Shown one piece after another: positions 1-8,065 of a DNA stretch of 47,881 nt (its first letter is position 1; every line of letters begins with the position of its first letter). The notes below the pieces were generated by a model. The model saw only the letters and a program-made list of their open reading frames with translations. It searched no databases and was not told where the DNA came from. A program made the translations under genes and the position numbers. The stretch covers positions 1 to 47,881 of the forward strand of contig CAYLIP010000015.1 of NCBI GenBank assembly GCA_964383855.1. The letters run 5' to 3'. This stretch comes from CAZHAC01 sp964383855 (GTDB taxonomy: Bacteria; Chloroflexota; Dormibacteria; Dormibacterales; Dormibacteraceae).

Positions 1-323
1 ACATCATCATCTCGGGCGGCGAGAACATCTCCACGATCGAGGTCGAGCAGGCCGTCGTGTCCCACCCGGCGGTGCTCGAGTGCGCCGTGATCGCGATCCC
101 GGACGAGCGGTGGGGCGAGGTGCCCAAGGCCTTCGTCACGCTGAAGCCGGGGCGCGAGGCGACCGCGGAGGAGATCATCGAGCATGTTCGCTCACGCATC
201 GCTCGCTTCAAAGCCCCCAAGGCGGTCGAGTTCGGCGAGCTGCCGAAGACCTCGACCGGCAAGATCCAGAAGTTCGTGCTCCGCGATCGCGAGTGGGCCG
301 GCCGGGACAAGCGGATCAACTGA
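1..323 (+). CDS. Acyl-CoA synthetase (AMP-forming), C-terminal fragment
   Basis: The 5' end lies outside the window; the open frame starts at base 3 and runs to a TGA at 321-323. The visible ~106 residues are the mobile C-terminal domain of an ANL-superfamily acyl-CoA ligase. They hold the SGGENIS hinge/A8 segment, 'VSHPAVLECAVIAIPDERWG', and the terminal 'PKTSTGKIQKF' with the catalytic lysine of the adenylation half-reaction. The family converts a carboxylate, ATP and CoA to acyl-CoA, AMP and PPi. Substrate cannot be read from this domain; medium/long-chain fatty acid or a propionate/acetate-like acid are possible. It converges on menE with a 34-base gap, so it is probably not part of the menaquinone set. 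Confidence 0.9.
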   Translation, partial: IIISGGENISTIEVEQAVVSHPAVLECAVIAIPDERWGEVPKAFVTLKPGREATAEEIIEHVRSRIARFKAPKAVEFGELPKTSTGKIQKFVLRDREWAGRDKRIN

Positions 324-357
324 GGCACGCCGGGAGGCGCCCTGATGCGCTTCCTGG

Positions 358-1701
358 CTACAGCGACCGGCGGATCAGCTTGCCGCCCTCGCTCCTGGGC
401 AGCCCGTCGACGAAGACGAACCGGCGAGGCACCTTGAACGGGGGCAGCCGCTCCCGCACGAAACGGTCGATGTCGGCGGCGGCGGCGCTCCCCACGATCC
501 GGGCCTCGAGCACCTGTCCCCAGGTCGGGTCGGCCACGCCCACCACGGCGGCGTCCTCGACCCCGGGGTGGGCCCGCAGGACATCCTCCACCTCCTCCGG
601 CTGAACGTTCTCGCCGCCGGTGATGATGGCGTCGTCGAGGCGGCCGGTCACGACGAGCGCCCCGCGCTCGTCGAAGTGCCCGGCATCGCCGGTCGAAAAC
701 CGGCCACCGGCGGGCCCCCGCTGGATGTCGCGGTTGATGTAGCCGGGCGAGAGAACCTCGCCGGCGACCACGATCTCGCCGGCGACGATCTCAACCCGCG
801 CGTGCGAGTGGACGAAACCGGCCGTGCCGGCCAGCTCGGCCGCCGCCCCGGGAGGCACCGTCGCGACCTGGGAGCCGGTTTCGGTGAGCCCGTAGGTGGG
901 GCAGACCGGGATGCCCATGCGCGCCCATTCCCGGACCCTCTCCGCCGGCGCCGGCGCACCGCCGAGCAGGATCGCGCGCACCCCGCGAAGCTCCTCCAGC
1001 CCGCCGGCGGCGAGCAGCCGGACCAGCATGGTGGGCACCAGGGAGACCAGGCTCGGCTGCTCGCGCCGGATCGCCTCCAGCACCCGCGCCTCTTCGAAGC
1101 GCGCGAGCGCGACCACCGGCTGCCCGGCCAGCGCCGACCGGATGAAGATCGCGAGGCCGCCCACGTGGTGGGGCGCAAGGCAGAGCAGCCAGCGGTCCTC
1201 CCCGGTGGCGCGCAGGCTCTCCAGGCAGCCGGAGGCGGAGGCCACCAGGTTGGCCGCGCTGAGGCGGACGCCCTTGGGCGGTCCCGTGGTCCCCGAGGTG
1301 TAGATGACGCAGGCGTCGCCGTCCTGGCCCGCATCGGCCGCATCGCGCAGGTCGCGGGCCTCGCCGTCCTCGACGAGAACGGCCGGGCGGGCGTCGCCCA
1401 GGATGCGGTCGAGCTCGGGACCGGGCGCCCGGGGGGAGATGGGCACGAAGGCGAAGCCCGCGCGCAGGCACCCGAAGAGGAGGGCCGCGAAGCGGACGCC
1501 CGCCGGCTCGCGGACAGCCACCCGCTGGCCCGGCCTCACCCCACGCCGCTCCAGCTGCCGCGCCCAGGCGGAGGCCAGGCCGTCGAGGTCGAACCAGGAG
1601 GCCCACATCGAACCGTCCGGGTCGACCAGCGCGCGCCTCGGGCCGTCGTGGCGCGATCGCTCGGCCAGCAGGTCCACCAACCGAGGGTAGCCGAGTAGCA
1701 T
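358..1701 (-). CDS. menE: o-succinylbenzoate--CoA ligase MenE
   Basis: ANL-family ligase of 447 residues that activates o-succinylbenzoate to OSB-CoA in menaquinone synthesis. It shows the P-loop-like 'YTSGTTGPPKG' motif, the 'YGLTETGS' A5 motif, 'STGDAG', the hinge 'TGGENVQPEEVE', and a C-terminal 'PRSEGGKLIRR' with the adenylation lysine. Length is close to bacterial MenE (~450). I chose the ATG at 1701-1699 because the protein then begins MLLGYPRLVDLLAER. An upstream TTG at 1743 would add 14 unconserved residues and overlap menB further. The assignment to OSB rather than a fatty acid rests on position next to menB and the absence of another MenE in an otherwise complete men set. Confidence 0.88.
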   Translation of the reverse strand: MLLGYPRLVDLLAERSRHDGPRRALVDPDGSMWASWFDLDGLASAWARQLERRGVRPGQRVAVREPAGVRFAALLFGCLRAGFAFVPISPRAPGPELDRILGDARPAVLVEDGEARDLRDAADAGQDGDACVIYTSGTTGPPKGVRLSAANLVASASGCLESLRATGEDRWLLCLAPHHVGGLAIFIRSALAGQPVVALARFEEARVLEAIRREQPSLVSLVPTMLVRLLAAGGLEELRGVRAILLGGAPAPAERVREWARMGIPVCPTYGLTETGSQVATVPPGAAAELAGTAGFVHSHARVEIVAGEIVVAGEVLSPGYINRDIQRGPAGGRFSTGDAGHFDERGALVVTGRLDDAIITGGENVQPEEVEDVLRAHPGVEDAAVVGVADPTWGQVLEARIVGSAAAADIDRFVRERLPPFKVPRRFVFVDGLPRSEGGKLIRRSL

Positions 1702-1738
1702 GGATGGTGCTAGTGAATGCTCTAGGAGTGAAGACTTG
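1699..1738. promoter_or_regulatory. Divergent menE/menB start region with menB ribosome-binding site
   Basis: The palindrome CATG at 1699-1702 contains an ATG on each strand. The minus-strand ATG is the likely menE start. The plus-strand ATG (1700) is a possible menB start, but AGGAG at 1724-1728, seven bases before an in-frame TTG at 1736, is a much better initiation signal. I therefore place menB at 1736. No clear -10 hexamer is visible for either gene. Confidence 0.5.
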
Positions 1739-2569
1739 AACAATCCGGCGTGGGTGCGAGCCAGAGACTACGAAGACATCCTTTACGACACCCTCGACTT
1801 CGAGGAGGGCCGGGTGGCCCGGATCACGATCAATCGGCCCGAGGTTCGCAACGCCTTCCGGCCGACCACCCTCTTCGAGCTGAGCGACGCCTTCAACGCC
1901 GCCCGCGACGATCCCCAGGTGGGCGTGATCATCCTCACGGGCGCCGGCGACCAGGCCTTCTGCTCGGGCGGAGACCAGAGGATCCGGGGCGACGACGGCT
2001 ACCGCGACGCCCGCGGCGTCGGGCGGCTCAACGTGCTCGACCTGCAGGTCCAGATCCGGCGCACGCCCAAGCCGGTGGTGGCCATGGTGGCCGGCTACGC
2101 GATCGGCGGCGGCCACGTTCTCCACGTCGTATGCGATCTCACGATCGCCGCCGACAACGCCAGGTTCGGGCAGACCGGCCCGCGCGTGGGCAGCTTCGAT
2201 GGCGGGTACGGGTCGGGGCTGCTGGCCCGGATGGTGGGCCAGAAGAAGGCCCGCGAGATCTGGTTTCTGTGCGAGCAGTACAGCGCCCAGGAGGCGCTCG
2301 AGATGGGCCTGGTCAACAAGGTCGTCCCGCTGCCGCAGCTCGAGGAGGAGACCCTGAGCTGGGCGCGCAAGATGCTCCGGCACAGCCCGCTCGCCCTGCG
2401 CATGATCAAGGCCGGCATGAACGCCGCCGACGACGGCCTGGCCGGCATCCAGCAGCTGGCCGGCGACGCCACGCTCCTCTACTACCTGAGCGAGGAGGCG
2501 CAGGAGGGCCGGGACGCCTATGTGGGCAAGCGCGCCCCCGACTTCTCGAAATTCCCGCGGCGCCCGTAG
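1736..2569 (+). CDS. menB: 1,4-dihydroxy-2-naphthoyl-CoA synthase MenB
   Basis: Crotonase-fold enzyme of about 277 residues that closes the second ring of OSB-CoA to give DHNA-CoA. Diagnostic MenB stretches are 'NRPEVRNAFRPTT', 'AFCSGGDQRIRG', 'GYAIGGGHVLHVVCDLTIA' and 'FGQTGPRVGSFDGGYG', including the conserved Asp of the GSFDGG motif. The SGGDQ and IGGGH segments build the oxyanion hole. A TTG start is preferred because of the AGGAG at 1724; an ATG at 1700 would add 12 residues. menA follows after 9 bases, so menB-menA-menC form one plus-strand transcription unit. Confidence 0.95.
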   Translation: MNNPAWVRARDYEDILYDTLDFEEGRVARITINRPEVRNAFRPTTLFELSDAFNAARDDPQVGVIILTGAGDQAFCSGGDQRIRGDDGYRDARGVGRLNVLDLQVQIRRTPKPVVAMVAGYAIGGGHVLHVVCDLTIAADNARFGQTGPRVGSFDGGYGSGLLARMVGQKKAREIWFLCEQYSAQEALEMGLVNKVVPLPQLEEETLSWARKMLRHSPLALRMIKAGMNAADDGLAGIQQLAGDATLLYYLSEEAQEGRDAYVGKRAPDFSKFPRRP

Positions 2570-2578
2570 AGGCATGAG

Positions 2579-3493
2579 ATGAGCGGAGCGGCGGTCGCGC
2601 AGATCAGGGCTCCGCTCACCCCGGCGAGGGTCATGTGGCTCGCCGCCCGGCCGGCCACCCTGGCCGCCTCGGTCGCCCCGGTGCTGGTGGGCACCGCGGC
2701 CGCCCTCCATGGCGGCCGGGCCCGCCTGCTTCCGGGTCTCCTCGCACTCGGCGTCGGCATCCTCATGCAGCTCGGCGTCAACTACGCCAACGACTACTCC
2801 GATTTCCGCCGCGGGGCCGACACACCGGCGCGCCGGGGCCCGGTCAGGGCCGCCGCCAGCGGGGTCGTCTCCCCCCAGCGCGTGCGGTCCGCGGCCCTGG
2901 CCGCGTTCGGCCTTGCCGCCCTGGCCGGGCTCGCGCTCAGCCTTCTCACCGACTGGCGGCTGCTCTTCGCGGGGGCGCTCGCGGTGGCCGCCGGCTGGCT
3001 CTACACGGGAGGGCCCCGCCCGTATGGCTACCTCGGGCTGGGCGAGCTCTTCGTCTTTCTCTTCTTCGGCCTCATGGCCACCTGCGGCACCACCTACGTC
3101 GAGGCCGGGCGGATCAGCGGGCTGTCGGTGTGGGGTGCGGTTTCGACCGGCGCCCTGGCCTGCGCGATCCTCGTGCTCAACAACCTCCGCGACATCGACA
3201 CCGACCGGTCGGCGGGCAAGCTCACGCTGGCCGTGAGGCTCGGCCGCTCGGGCACTCGCCGCCTGCTCCTGGTCCTCCTGGTGGCCGCCTTCGCGGCCCC
3301 GGTCGCCGCCTACGCGCGCGGCGAAGCCGGACGCTGGGTGCTGCTGCCGCTGATCGCTTTCACAATGGCCGTGCCGGTCTACCGGATGTCGGCCGGCGAG
3401 GACCCGGTGACGCTGGTGGCCGCGCTCAAGCGGTGCGCCGAGCTCGAGCTGTGGTTCGCGCTGCTCTGGACGGCCGGGGTGCTGGCGGCATGA
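2579..3493 (+). CDS. menA: 1,4-dihydroxy-2-naphthoate polyprenyltransferase MenA
   Basis: Integral membrane prenyltransferase of 304 residues (UbiA superfamily) that attaches the polyprenyl tail to DHNA with loss of the carboxylate. The first Asp-rich site is 'NYANDYSDFRRGAD' and the second is 'NNLRDIDTDRSAGKLT', both needed for Mg2+-prenyl diphosphate binding. The rest is mostly hydrophobic, consistent with 8-9 membrane helices. It begins 9 bases after menB. Its TGA overlaps the menC ATG (ATGA at 3490-3493), which indicates translational coupling. Confidence 0.95.
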   Translation: MSGAAVAQIRAPLTPARVMWLAARPATLAASVAPVLVGTAAALHGGRARLLPGLLALGVGILMQLGVNYANDYSDFRRGADTPARRGPVRAAASGVVSPQRVRSAALAAFGLAALAGLALSLLTDWRLLFAGALAVAAGWLYTGGPRPYGYLGLGELFVFLFFGLMATCGTTYVEAGRISGLSVWGAVSTGALACAILVLNNLRDIDTDRSAGKLTLAVRLGRSGTRRLLLVLLVAAFAAPVAAYARGEAGRWVLLPLIAFTMAVPVYRMSAGEDPVTLVAALKRCAELELWFALLWTAGVLAA

Positions 3494-4416
3494 CCGAGGT
3501 GCTGACCCGGGTGCCGGTTCGCTTCGGCGATCGCGAGGCGGTGATCGTGGTCGCGCGGGGCGGCGGTCTCACCGGCCTCGGCGAGGCGCCGCTGCTTGCC
3601 GGGCGCTCGCCGGAAACCGCGCTGCGCGCGGCCGAGGAGTGCGCCCGCCAGGACCTCGAGGCCCGCCGCCGGGGTGTGCGGCTGGCCGAGCTCCTGGGCG
3701 CCGTGCGCCGCGACGCCGTCGAGTGCAGCGCCCTCGTGGTCGACGCCCGCGCCACCGATGTCGCCCAGCGGGTGGCCGGGCTGGCGGCGGCCGGCTACCG
3801 CTGCTTCAAGCTGAAGGCGGCCAACGGCGGGGGCGTGGTCGACGAGGAGCGCGTGGGCGCCGCCCGCTGGGCGGCCGGCCGGGGGGCCCGCATTCGCATC
3901 GACTTCAACGGCGGGCTCACGGCCGCCGAGGCGCTGAGGCGCCTGCCCAGCCTCCTCCGCTTCGGAGTCGAGCTCTTCGAGCAGCCGCTGGCGCCTGAGG
4001 CCCCGCTCGGGGACTGGCTCCGGCTGCGCGATGCCGGCCTGCCGGTTGCCGCCGACGAGTCGCTCGGCGATCCCGAGCTGGCGGGCCGGCTGGCCGCCGA
4101 GGGGATCGCCCTGGCCGCCAAGGTGGCGACCGTGGGCGGCGTGGGAGAGACCCTGGCCCTGCTCAACAGCGCCCGCGGCCCGGTCACGCTCGGCTCCAGC
4201 ATGGAGACTTCGATCGGCATCGCCGGCGCCCTCCACGTGGCGTGCGCGCTCGAGGCGGAGCCGCTGCCGTGCGGCCTGGCCACCCGCGGGCGGGCGGCGG
4301 GCGATGTGGCCCGCGGCCTCGGCGATGACGGGCCGCGGCTCGCGCTGCCCGCTGGGCCGGGCCTGGGGGTCGAGATCGACGAGGCCGCCCTGGCCCGCTA
4401 CCGGGTCGAGAGGTGA
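3490..4416 (+). CDS. menC: o-succinylbenzoate synthase MenC
   Basis: Enolase-superfamily (muconate lactonizing enzyme subgroup) dehydratase of 308 residues that converts SHCHC to o-succinylbenzoate. The catalytic set is visible: the KxK pair in 'CFKLKAA' (K107, K109), metal ligands D138 ('RIDFNGG'), E164 ('ELFEQPL') and D189 ('AADESL'), and the second-face lysine K211 in 'AAKVATVGG'. Start is the ATG in the ATGA overlap with menA. The last 19 bases overlap the 3' end of the convergent menH. Confidence 0.95.
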   Translation: MTEVLTRVPVRFGDREAVIVVARGGGLTGLGEAPLLAGRSPETALRAAEECARQDLEARRRGVRLAELLGAVRRDAVECSALVVDARATDVAQRVAGLAAAGYRCFKLKAANGGGVVDEERVGAARWAAGRGARIRIDFNGGLTAAEALRRLPSLLRFGVELFEQPLAPEAPLGDWLRLRDAGLPVAADESLGDPELAGRLAAEGIALAAKVATVGGVGETLALLNSARGPVTLGSSMETSIGIAGALHVACALEAEPLPCGLATRGRAAGDVARGLGDDGPRLALPAGPGLGVEIDEAALARYRVER

Positions 4417-5171
4417 CGCAGCAGCAACCGGGCAAACGCGGCCGGCTGCTCGATGTGCGCGGCGTGCCCGGCCTCGGGGAGCAGCTCGACCCGCGAGCCG
4501 GGAACGCGGGCCTGAAGCCGCCGGGCATGCTCGGCGTAGCGCCGATCGTCCGCGCCGGCGGAAAAGGTGGCGGGCAGCGCCAGCGAGGGCAGCGCATCCC
4601 AGAAGGGGTCGACCGAGGCAGCACCCATGCCGCGGAGGGAACCGGCGATGCCGCGCGCGTCCTGGCGGCGGCGCATCCGGTCCAGCCGCTCGAGCACGTC
4701 GGAGCCGCGCCGTGCGATGCCGGCAAACAGGGGCTGTCGGGCCCAGTACTCGGCGAACCAATCCATGCCCTCCTTCTCCACGCGGTCGGCCAGCGCCAGG
4801 TCGTCCCGCAGGCGAGCCGTGCGGGCGGCGCCGGCCAGGCCGGCGTGAGCCCCGAGCGTGAGGAGCGAGGCCAGCCGCCGGCTCCGATCACGGGTGGCCG
4901 TGTAGAGGGCCAGCCGGCCACCCATCGAATAGCCGGCGAGGTGCGTGTGCTCGATGCCCAGGTGGTCCCAGAGCGCGCCCAGCGCCTCGACGGCGCCGTC
5001 CATGGTCGACGCCTCGGCCGCCGAGCCGCCGTGGCCGGGAAGGTCGACCAGGACCCAGCGCCAGCCCTCCGGCAAGAGCTGCAGCACCTCCGTCCAGCTG
5101 GAGCGGTCCTGCATGAACCCGTGCAGCAGGGTCACCGCCGCGCCTTCGCCGCGCACCTCATGAGCGAGCAT
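4398..5171 (-). CDS. menH: Alpha/beta hydrolase, likely SHCHC synthase MenH
   Basis: A 257-residue alpha/beta-hydrolase. It has the oxyanion-loop motif 'LLHGFMQD', the nucleophile elbow 'AGYSMGG' (Ser82), a late 'SAGADDRRY' acid and 'EAGHAAHIEQP' with His near 236. In menaquinone synthesis MenH removes pyruvate from SEPHCHC. Many hydrolases share this fold; the call rests on its location between menC and menD and on the 'LHGF..D...W' and 'GYSMGGRLAL' features typical of MenH. It overlaps menC at the 3' end, and its ATG shares two bases with the menD ATG. TAACCT on the minus strand (5188-5183), 11 bases before the start, is a possible -10. Confidence 0.82.
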   Translation of the reverse strand: MLAHEVRGEGAAVTLLHGFMQDRSSWTEVLQLLPEGWRWVLVDLPGHGGSAAEASTMDGAVEALGALWDHLGIEHTHLAGYSMGGRLALYTATRDRSRRLASLLTLGAHAGLAGAARTARLRDDLALADRVEKEGMDWFAEYWARQPLFAGIARRGSDVLERLDRMRRRQDARGIAGSLRGMGAASVDPFWDALPSLALPATFSAGADDRRYAEHARRLQARVPGSRVELLPEAGHAAHIEQPAAFARLLLRHLSTR

Positions 5172-5188
5172 GGACCAGGCGAAGGTTA
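5169..5188. promoter_or_regulatory. CATG with overlapping divergent menH/menD start codons; menH -10-like hexamer
   Basis: CATG at 5169-5172 holds the menD ATG (5170-5172, plus) and the menH ATG (5171-5169, minus), so the two start codons overlap by two bases. There is no room for separate leaders: each mRNA's 5' region lies within the other coding sequence. TAACCT (minus strand, 5188-5183) could serve as a menH -10 for a short-leader or leaderless mRNA. I see no equivalent A/T-rich hexamer for menD. Confidence 0.45.
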
Positions 5189-6858
5189 ACTATGGCTTCG
5201 CCCTCACCCTGGCCGACCAGCTGGCGGCCTGCGGGGTCGAACACGTCTGCCTGGCCCCCGGCTCGAGGTCGGCGCCGCTGGCGATCGCGGTTGCCCGCCA
5301 CCCGCGGCTGCGTCACTGGGTTCACATAGACGAGCGCTCCTGCGGCTTTTTCGCGCTCGGGCTGGCCAAGGCGACCGAGCGCCTGGTGGCCGTCATCTGC
5401 ACCTCGGGCACGGCCGCGGCCGAGCTGCACGCGGCCGTCGTCGAGGCCGACCTCTCCCGGACGCCGCTGATCGTCCTCACCGCCGACCGCCCACCCGAGC
5501 TGGTCGGAGTCGGCGCCAACCAGGCCATCGACCAGGTCGCCCTGTATGGCGGCTCCGTGCGGTGGTTCGCGGACCCGGGGCCGCCCCGGGAAGGTGCGGC
5601 CGCGGCCTGGCGGCGGCTGGCGGTGCGGGCGGTGGCCGAGGCGACCGGGACTCCGCCCGGCCCCGTGCATCTCAACCTGGCCTTCCGGGAGCCTCTGGTG
5701 CCCGCCCCGGGCGAGCTCCCTGCGGCCGAGGGGGAAGTCGCGGCCCCCGTGGTGACGGCGGCGGGCGGGGCCGACCTCTCGGCGCTGAAGGCGGCGGTCG
5801 CCGCCGCGCAGCGGCCGGTGCTGGTCGCCGGCGAGCTCCGGCAGGGGCATCGCGCGGCGGCGGCGGCGGAGCGCCTCGAGCTGCCGCTCCTCGCCGAGCC
5901 CTCATCCCACCTGCGCGTCAGGGAGCTGCCCTATGACGCGATGCTGCGAGAGGCCGGCTGGGCCTCCGCGCACGTTCCCGACCTGGTCGTGCGCCTGGGG
6001 GCGGCGCCCACCTCCAAGCCGCTCAACCAGTGGCTGGCGGCCTCCGGCGCGCGCACCTTCCTGGTCGACCCGGCAGGCTGGCGGGACCCCGACCTCGCGG
6101 CCACCGACATCGTCCGGGCCGACCCCCTGGCGGCGCTCGAGGCGCTGGTCGAGGTGCCCGCGCCGAGGGGCTGGACCGGCGCCTGGGACGCCGCTGGCGC
6201 GGCCGCCGCCGGCGCGCTGCGCGGCGCGCTGGCCGGGGCGGCGATGTTCGAGGCGCACGCCGTGCAGGCGCTGGCGGCGGTGGCGCCGGAGGGGGCGGCG
6301 GTGTTCGTCGGCTCCAGCATGCCGATACGCGACGTCGACACCTTCTGGCCCCAGGCGCGCGGCCGGCGCTTTCTCGGCAACCGCGGCGCCAGCGGCATCG
6401 ACGGACTGGTCTCGAGCGGCCTCGGGATGGCCGCCGCCCGCAGCTCGCCCGCCATCCTCCTGCTCGGCGACCTGAGCCTCTATCACGACATGAACGGCCT
6501 CTGGGCGCTTCGCCGGCACCGGCTGAGGGCCACCATCGTGGTGCTCGACAACGGCGGCGGAGGCATCTTCTCCTTCCTGCCCCAGGCCGCCCACACCGAC
6601 GTCTTCGAGGAGGTCTTCGGCACCCCTCTCGACATCCGCTTCGAGGACGTGGCGGAGCTCTACGGCCTCGACTTCCGGGCGGTCGAGCGCGCCCAGGACC
6701 TGGCTCCGGCGCTTGCCGCGGCGATTGCCGATCCCCGTTCGTCGATGGTCTGCGTCCGCTTCCGCCGCGAGGACAGCGTGGCCGGCCACCGTGCCTGCTG
6801 GAGCGCGGTCGCCGAAGCCCTCAGCCGAGAAGCGCGCCGGCCAGCGCCTGGAGCTTGA
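5170..6858 (+). CDS. menD: SEPHCHC synthase MenD
   Basis: Thiamine-diphosphate enzyme of 562 residues that adds the succinic semialdehyde unit from 2-oxoglutarate to isochorismate. Recognisable MenD blocks are 'CLAPGSRSAPL', 'DERSCGFFALGLAKAT', 'CTSGTAAAELHAAVVEA', 'LTADRPPEL' and 'GANQAIDQ' in the Pyr domain. The PP domain has 'SSMPIRDVDTF', 'NRGASGIDGLVSSGLG', the ThDP/Mg2+ motif starting 'LLGDLSLYHDMNGL' and ending in 'DNGGGGIFSFLPQ'. Length matches the family (~550-580). The final 38 bases overlap the 3' end of menF on the other strand. Confidence 0.96.
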   Translation: MDQAKVNYGFALTLADQLAACGVEHVCLAPGSRSAPLAIAVARHPRLRHWVHIDERSCGFFALGLAKATERLVAVICTSGTAAAELHAAVVEADLSRTPLIVLTADRPPELVGVGANQAIDQVALYGGSVRWFADPGPPREGAAAAWRRLAVRAVAEATGTPPGPVHLNLAFREPLVPAPGELPAAEGEVAAPVVTAAGGADLSALKAAVAAAQRPVLVAGELRQGHRAAAAAERLELPLLAEPSSHLRVRELPYDAMLREAGWASAHVPDLVVRLGAAPTSKPLNQWLAASGARTFLVDPAGWRDPDLAATDIVRADPLAALEALVEVPAPRGWTGAWDAAGAAAAGALRGALAGAAMFEAHAVQALAAVAPEGAAVFVGSSMPIRDVDTFWPQARGRRFLGNRGASGIDGLVSSGLGMAAARSSPAILLLGDLSLYHDMNGLWALRRHRLRATIVVLDNGGGGIFSFLPQAAHTDVFEEVFGTPLDIRFEDVAELYGLDFRAVERAQDLAPALAAAIADPRSSMVCVRFRREDSVAGHRACWSAVAEALSREARRPAPGA

Positions 6859-8065
6859 CCTCGGTCTCCTCCAGCTCCCCGGCCGGGTCGGAGTCGGGCA
6901 TGATGCCGTTCCCGGCATAGAGCCGGGCCCCGTCCTCGGAGAGCAGGCCGCAGCGGATGGCGACCGCCAGCTCGCCGTCACCGCGCCCGTCCAGCCAGCC
7001 CACGCCGCCTGAGTACCATCCGCGCTCCAGCTTCTCGAACTCCTCGATCAGGCCCAGCGCGGCCGCGGTCGGATGGCCGCCCACAGCGGGGGTGGGATGA
7101 AGGGCGGCCGCCAGCTCGAGGAGCTGTGGGGCGGGGTCCGGGAGACGGGCCCGGACGGTCGTCGCCAGGTGCTGGATGTTGGTGAAGCGGACGACCTCGG
7201 GGGCCCCGCGCTCCACCTCCGGAGTGAACCGGCGAAGGGCCGCCGCCACCGCCTCGGGGACGATCGCATGCTCGGCCGCCGTCTTGGCGCCGGCGAGGAG
7301 GCTCTCCGCCAGCCGCTCGTCCTCGCCGTCGTCGGTCCCCCGCGGCGCCGAGCCGGCCATCGGCTGAGCCGTCACCTCGCGCCCCCGCCGCCGCACCAGC
7401 AGCTCCGGCGAGGCGCCCACGAAGGCTGTCCCGTCGTCCGCGGTGAAGAGGTAGGTGAAGCAGCTCGGGTAGGCGGCGCGGAGCGACCGCGCGACCGCGC
7501 CCGCGCTCAGCACGCCGTCCGCGTGCGCCAGCACCTCGCGGGCGAGGACGGCCTTGCCGGCAGCTCCCCGCCGGAGCCGCGACGCCAGCTGCTCCACCGC
7601 GGCCGTCCAGTCGGAGGGGGGCCGCACGGGCTCGAGCTCGAAGGCGCGCGCGCGGGGCGCCTGGAAGCCGGGGGTGCTCTCCAGCATGTCGTCTGCGCGC
7701 TCGCCGGCCGAGACCGCCAAAGTACGACCGCGCCTGCGCACCAGCGCGAGCAGCGGGACGCGGAGCAGGACGGGCGGAAACCCGGCCCAGGCCCCGGCCG
7801 GCCGCCGATCGGGCCGGAAGGCGAAGCCGGTCAGCGCGACGGCGTCCGGACCCAGGTCCGCCGCCGCGCGCCGCCACGCCCCGGCCGCCGCGTCCAGTGC
7901 GTCCGGCGCGGGCTCGACGGCCACCTCGAGCAACTTGCCGATTCCGAGCACGCTGGTCGCATCCGGCATCGGACGCTCGACCAGCGCCACCGGCTGGCCG
8001 GCGTCGCGCGCCGCGGTGGCAAGCTCGATGAGATCAGGTGAGCCGGCGAGCTCGCGGACCGTCAC
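6821..8065 (-). CDS. menF: Isochorismate synthase MenF
   Basis: Chorismate-utilising enzyme of 414 residues. The C-terminal catalytic half shows 'GKAVLAREV', 'TAFVGASPELLVRR', 'GSAPRGTDDGEDE', 'ALHPTPAVGGHPTAAAL' and 'WYSGGVGWLDGRGDGELAVAIRCGLL', ending in the 'YAGNGIMPDSDP' acceptor region. These features are those of MenF/EntC/DhbC. It converts chorismate to isochorismate for MenD. The GTG start (8065-8063) overlaps the TGA of the upstream MerR gene as GTGA, so it is translationally coupled to a regulator. The menaquinone context favours MenF over a siderophore role. Confidence 0.93.
   Translation of the reverse strand: MTVRELAGSPDLIELATAARDAGQPVALVERPMPDATSVLGIGKLLEVAVEPAPDALDAAAGAWRRAAADLGPDAVALTGFAFRPDRRPAGAWAGFPPVLLRVPLLALVRRRGRTLAVSAGERADDMLESTPGFQAPRARAFELEPVRPPSDWTAAVEQLASRLRRGAAGKAVLAREVLAHADGVLSAGAVARSLRAAYPSCFTYLFTADDGTAFVGASPELLVRRRGREVTAQPMAGSAPRGTDDGEDERLAESLLAGAKTAAEHAIVPEAVAAALRRFTPEVERGAPEVVRFTNIQHLATTVRARLPDPAPQLLELAAALHPTPAVGGHPTAAALGLIEEFEKLERGWYSGGVGWLDGRGDGELAVAIRCGLLSEDGARLYAGNGIMPDSDPAGELEETEVKLQALAGALLG

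Noticed and set aside
1700..1735. menB start at ATG 1700
   Set aside because: It has no ribosome-binding site, whereas TTG 1736 has AGGAG at ideal spacing. Kept as an alternative, since the CATG arrangement recurs at menH/menD.
4413..5189. Plus-strand gene opposite menH
   Set aside because: No domain or start signal; menH on the other strand has a complete hydrolase triad.
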